From the NCBI RefSeq assembly GCF_000347035.1, contig NZ_ANIJ01000038.1, positions 1 through 64,000 of the forward strand: DNA of 64,000 nt, given 5' to 3'. The position numbers were made by a program, and so were the translations under genes. Below the pieces are notes generated by a model that saw only the letters and a program-made list of their open reading frames with translations, did no database searches and was not told where the DNA came from. The stretch is from Leptospira sp. B5-022 (GTDB lineage: Bacteria > Spirochaetota > Leptospiria > Leptospirales > Leptospiraceae). Of the stretch, positions 62,214 through 64,000 are shown in pieces (position 1 is the first letter of the stretch; every line of letters begins with the position of its first letter).

Positions 62214-64000
62214 TGAGAAAATTTCTATCTAAAGCGACCGAGTTGGTTTTGACCAAACCGGCCGCTTCTTCCGCTATCCTATTTTTTTTCCTGGTTATCT
62301 CCGCACTTTTAGCCACTAGGCTTTCGATAAACAGCGATAACCTACAACTTCTTCCTTCCGATAACCCTTCCGTTGTCCAAACAAAACGTGTCATCGAAAT
62401 GATCGGGGGAAGCGGTTTTTATACTGTAGCTCTCAAATTCCAAGACGACAAGGGAATGACGGAACATCTTACAAAGGCATTCCAAGCCAAACGTAACGGT
62501 GATCCTGAAACCCAAAAGAAAGAATTGGAACTGGCTGACGAAGCAAAACGTAAGAACATCGCCTATTATAAAGCCAAAGAAATCGCGCTCAAAAAAGCAT
62601 CTGACAAACTTGCAAAGGAAGTTTTAAAGGACAAAGAACTGGTGCGTTATGTTTCGTATCGATATAATGTTTCCTTTTTGCAGGACAGGCTTCCTTTATT
62701 CCTAAAAACGGAAGATCTAAAGGAGATCCGCAAAAGAGTAAAAAGAAAGATCGACGAAGAGATAGAAAAGGCAAATCCGTTCTTCATCAAGCTTACCGAC
62801 GAAGAATATAATCCGGACTTCACCGATATTATTTCCAAATATCAAAAACTGGCCAAAAGAGATATATTCGACGAATATAATATTTCCCCCGATAAGGGAA
62901 TGCTCATCGTTCTTATCAAACCTACCGGTTCTTTCGTAGACATTGAGTTCCTCGAAAAAATAGATAAAAAAGTCCAAGGTTTAGTAAAAACCCTAGGAAT
63001 AGAACAAGATGGAATTTACGCAGGTTATACGGGAGCTTATAAACTCAACCAAGACGATTACGAGACCTTAGTCAGAGCATTAAAACCGATCGGGATCGCC
63101 TCTTTATTAGGAATAGGACTTCTGCTTTTATTATTTTTCCGTAATCCGATCTTTATAATGATCCTTTTATTCTCTCTACTCAGCGGATTACTCATGACAT
63201 TCGGACTAACGGGGCTCGTAATCGGTCAGCTGAACAGTATCACGAGTATTATCGGTTCAATCCTAATGGGGCTCGGGATCGACTATGGGATCCAATTTTT
63301 ATATAGGTTCAGGGAAGAATTTACTAAAAAGCAGGATATCGTACGAGCGATCAAAGATACGATCTATCATACGGGGATTGCTTCCTTTAGTTCCGCATTA
63401 ACCACTACTTCCGCGTTCGTGGTCCTTTCCTTTTCGGAATTTAGGGGATTCAGCGAATTCGGAATTATCGCAACTTATGGGATCGTTCTGATCGCGATCG
63501 CGATGTACGGAGTGACTGCGCTACAGATCGCATTACTTTTAAAGTGGTTCCCTTCTCTTTCCAAGGCATTTCTATTAAACGAGGCGCAACAGACTCCTTC
63601 CGGTCTATTAAGGAAATTTTATTCTAGACCTGGGATATTATCCATTTGCGTTTTAGTCTTAGTACTATTGTTCGGGGTTTTTGCCCCAAAAGTACAATTC
63701 GACGTGAACGGAAGGAACCTTTTAGTAGAAAATTTAGAATCCGTAAACTTATATGATGAGATCGCGGACCGTTTCGATATTTCCTCGGATCCTCAGGCAA
63801 TCGTTGTAAAAACTTTAGAAGAATCGGAAGCGGTATTCGATTATCTAAATCCAGTCCCCGAATCGATTGCGGGCTCCGTAGATCAGGTGGTTTCTCTCTG
63901 GAATTTTGTCCCACCTTACTCTCAACAATTAGAAAACCGTAAAGTTTTGGACCAACTTTCAAAAGATATGAAGCCCGTAAAAGCTTCTTTCTTAAAGCCG
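62213..64000 (+). CDS. RND superfamily (MMPL/HpnN-like) transporter, 3' end outside window
   Basis: The frame is open from ATG 62213 to the window end, 596 codons. After one membrane segment (residues about 16-34) comes a large periplasmic domain (about 40-285) rich in Lys/Glu helices, then a bundle of membrane segments with the RND signature SIIGSILMGLGIDYGIQFLYRFREEF. A second half begins near 470 with another membrane segment (GILSICVLVLVLLFGVF). Full-length relatives have about 850-900 residues, so roughly a third is missing. Likely cargo: lipids such as hopanoids, with the MlaC-like partner. Confidence 0.88.
   Translation, partial: MRKFLSKATELVLTKPAASSAILFFFLVISALLATRLSINSDNLQLLPSDNPSVVQTKRVIEMIGGSGFYTVALKFQDDKGMTEHLTKAFQAKRNGDPETQKKELELADEAKRKNIAYYKAKEIALKKASDKLAKEVLKDKELVRYVSYRYNVSFLQDRLPLFLKTEDLKEIRKRVKRKIDEEIEKANPFFIKLTDEEYNPDFTDIISKYQKLAKRDIFDEYNISPDKGMLIVLIKPTGSFVDIEFLEKIDKKVQGLVKTLGIEQDGIYAGYTGAYKLNQDDYETLVRALKPIGIASLLGIGLLLLLFFRNPIFIMILLFSLLSGLLMTFGLTGLVIGQLNSITSIIGSILMGLGIDYGIQFLYRFREEFTKKQDIVRAIKDTIYHTGIASFSSALTTTSAFVVLSFSEFRGFSEFGIIATYGIVLIAIAMYGVTALQIALLLKWFPSLSKAFLLNEAQQTPSGLLRKFYSRPGILSICVLVLVLLFGVFAPKVQFDVNGRNLLVENLESVNLYDEIADRFDISSDPQAIVVKTLEESEAVFDYLNPVPESIAGSVDQVVSLWNFVPPYSQQLENRKVLDQLSKDMKPVKASFLKP

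Noticed and set aside
1..64000. CRISPR array, rRNA, phage or transposase genes
   Set aside because: No regularly spaced direct repeats, no rRNA-like sequence and no recombinase-type protein were found on either strand.

Overview
This window reads as chromosomal DNA of a Leptospira species. Supporting signs are the very many exported lipoproteins with loose spirochaete lipoboxes, a K+-stimulated type membrane pyrophosphatase, an imelysin lipoprotein next to a TonB-dependent receptor (the LruB/receptor arrangement), TRL-like and DUF3015/DUF4105 families, and operons full of 1-8 bp gene overlaps with GTG/TTG starts. Base composition looks higher than in L. interrogans, which suggests a species outside the classic pathogen group. 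That is an impression, not a computed value.

Layout. 0-6.6 kb (minus): a DUF1566 lipoprotein cut by the window edge, an Omp85-type barrel, a tightly overlapped plsC / biotin carboxylase / biotin carrier operon, and an exported protein of unknown role. 6.7-10.6 kb (plus): DUF2225 protein, truA, a probable outer-membrane barrel and a lipoprotein. 10.7-15.1 kb (minus): adenosine-kinase-like PfkB enzyme, then a TonB-domain membrane protein / PrsW-type protease / prmA operon, divergent from glyS. 16.6-24.1 kb: metallopeptidase-like lipoprotein, GNAT enzyme, hppA, TPR protein, several lipoproteins. 24.5-28.5 kb (plus): duplicated DUF3015 genes, DUF4105 protein, lipoprotein hydrolase. 28.5-39 kb: small hypotheticals, an RNA m5U methyltransferase, a SpoIID-domain lipoprotein, a LolD/FtsX-type ABC exporter, pyrE and an acyl-CoA desaturase with a coiled-coil tail.

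39.6-52.6 kb is the most notable part: an uninterrupted minus-strand run of seven genes. Two versions of a circularly permuted ATP-grasp / alpha-E / transglutaminase module (one split and ending in a DUF2126 putative amidoligase, one with ATP-grasp and alpha-E fused) sit either side of an imelysin lipoprotein (lruB-like) and a TonB-dependent receptor. A good Fur-box-like palindrome lies directly upstream of lruB. The receptor and the downstream ligase module are only 33 bases apart, so iron acquisition and an uncharacterised peptide-ligase activity may share one transcript.

52.8-54 kb is an AT-rich islet with a Phd-type antitoxin and a PIN-type toxin between 12-bp inverted repeats, followed by about 245 bases of noncoding sequence unlike its surroundings. 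54-60.5 kb holds two lipoproteins, a saccharopine-dehydrogenase-like enzyme, a sterol-desaturase-family enzyme, a small lipoprotein/exported protein pair and a DUF2064 transferase. 60.6-64 kb holds a phospholipase-C/P1-nuclease-like exported protein behind a striking start-codon-covering hairpin operator, then an MlaC/HpnM-like protein coupled to an RND (MMPL/HpnN-like) transporter cut by the right edge.

Several intergenic gaps carry a shared MITE-like repeat: inverted arms resembling TTCGCACAGAG...CACAGAG around a 16-bp imperfect palindrome TGTAGGAACTCCAACA. I saw no rRNA, tRNA, CRISPR array, transposase or phage genes.
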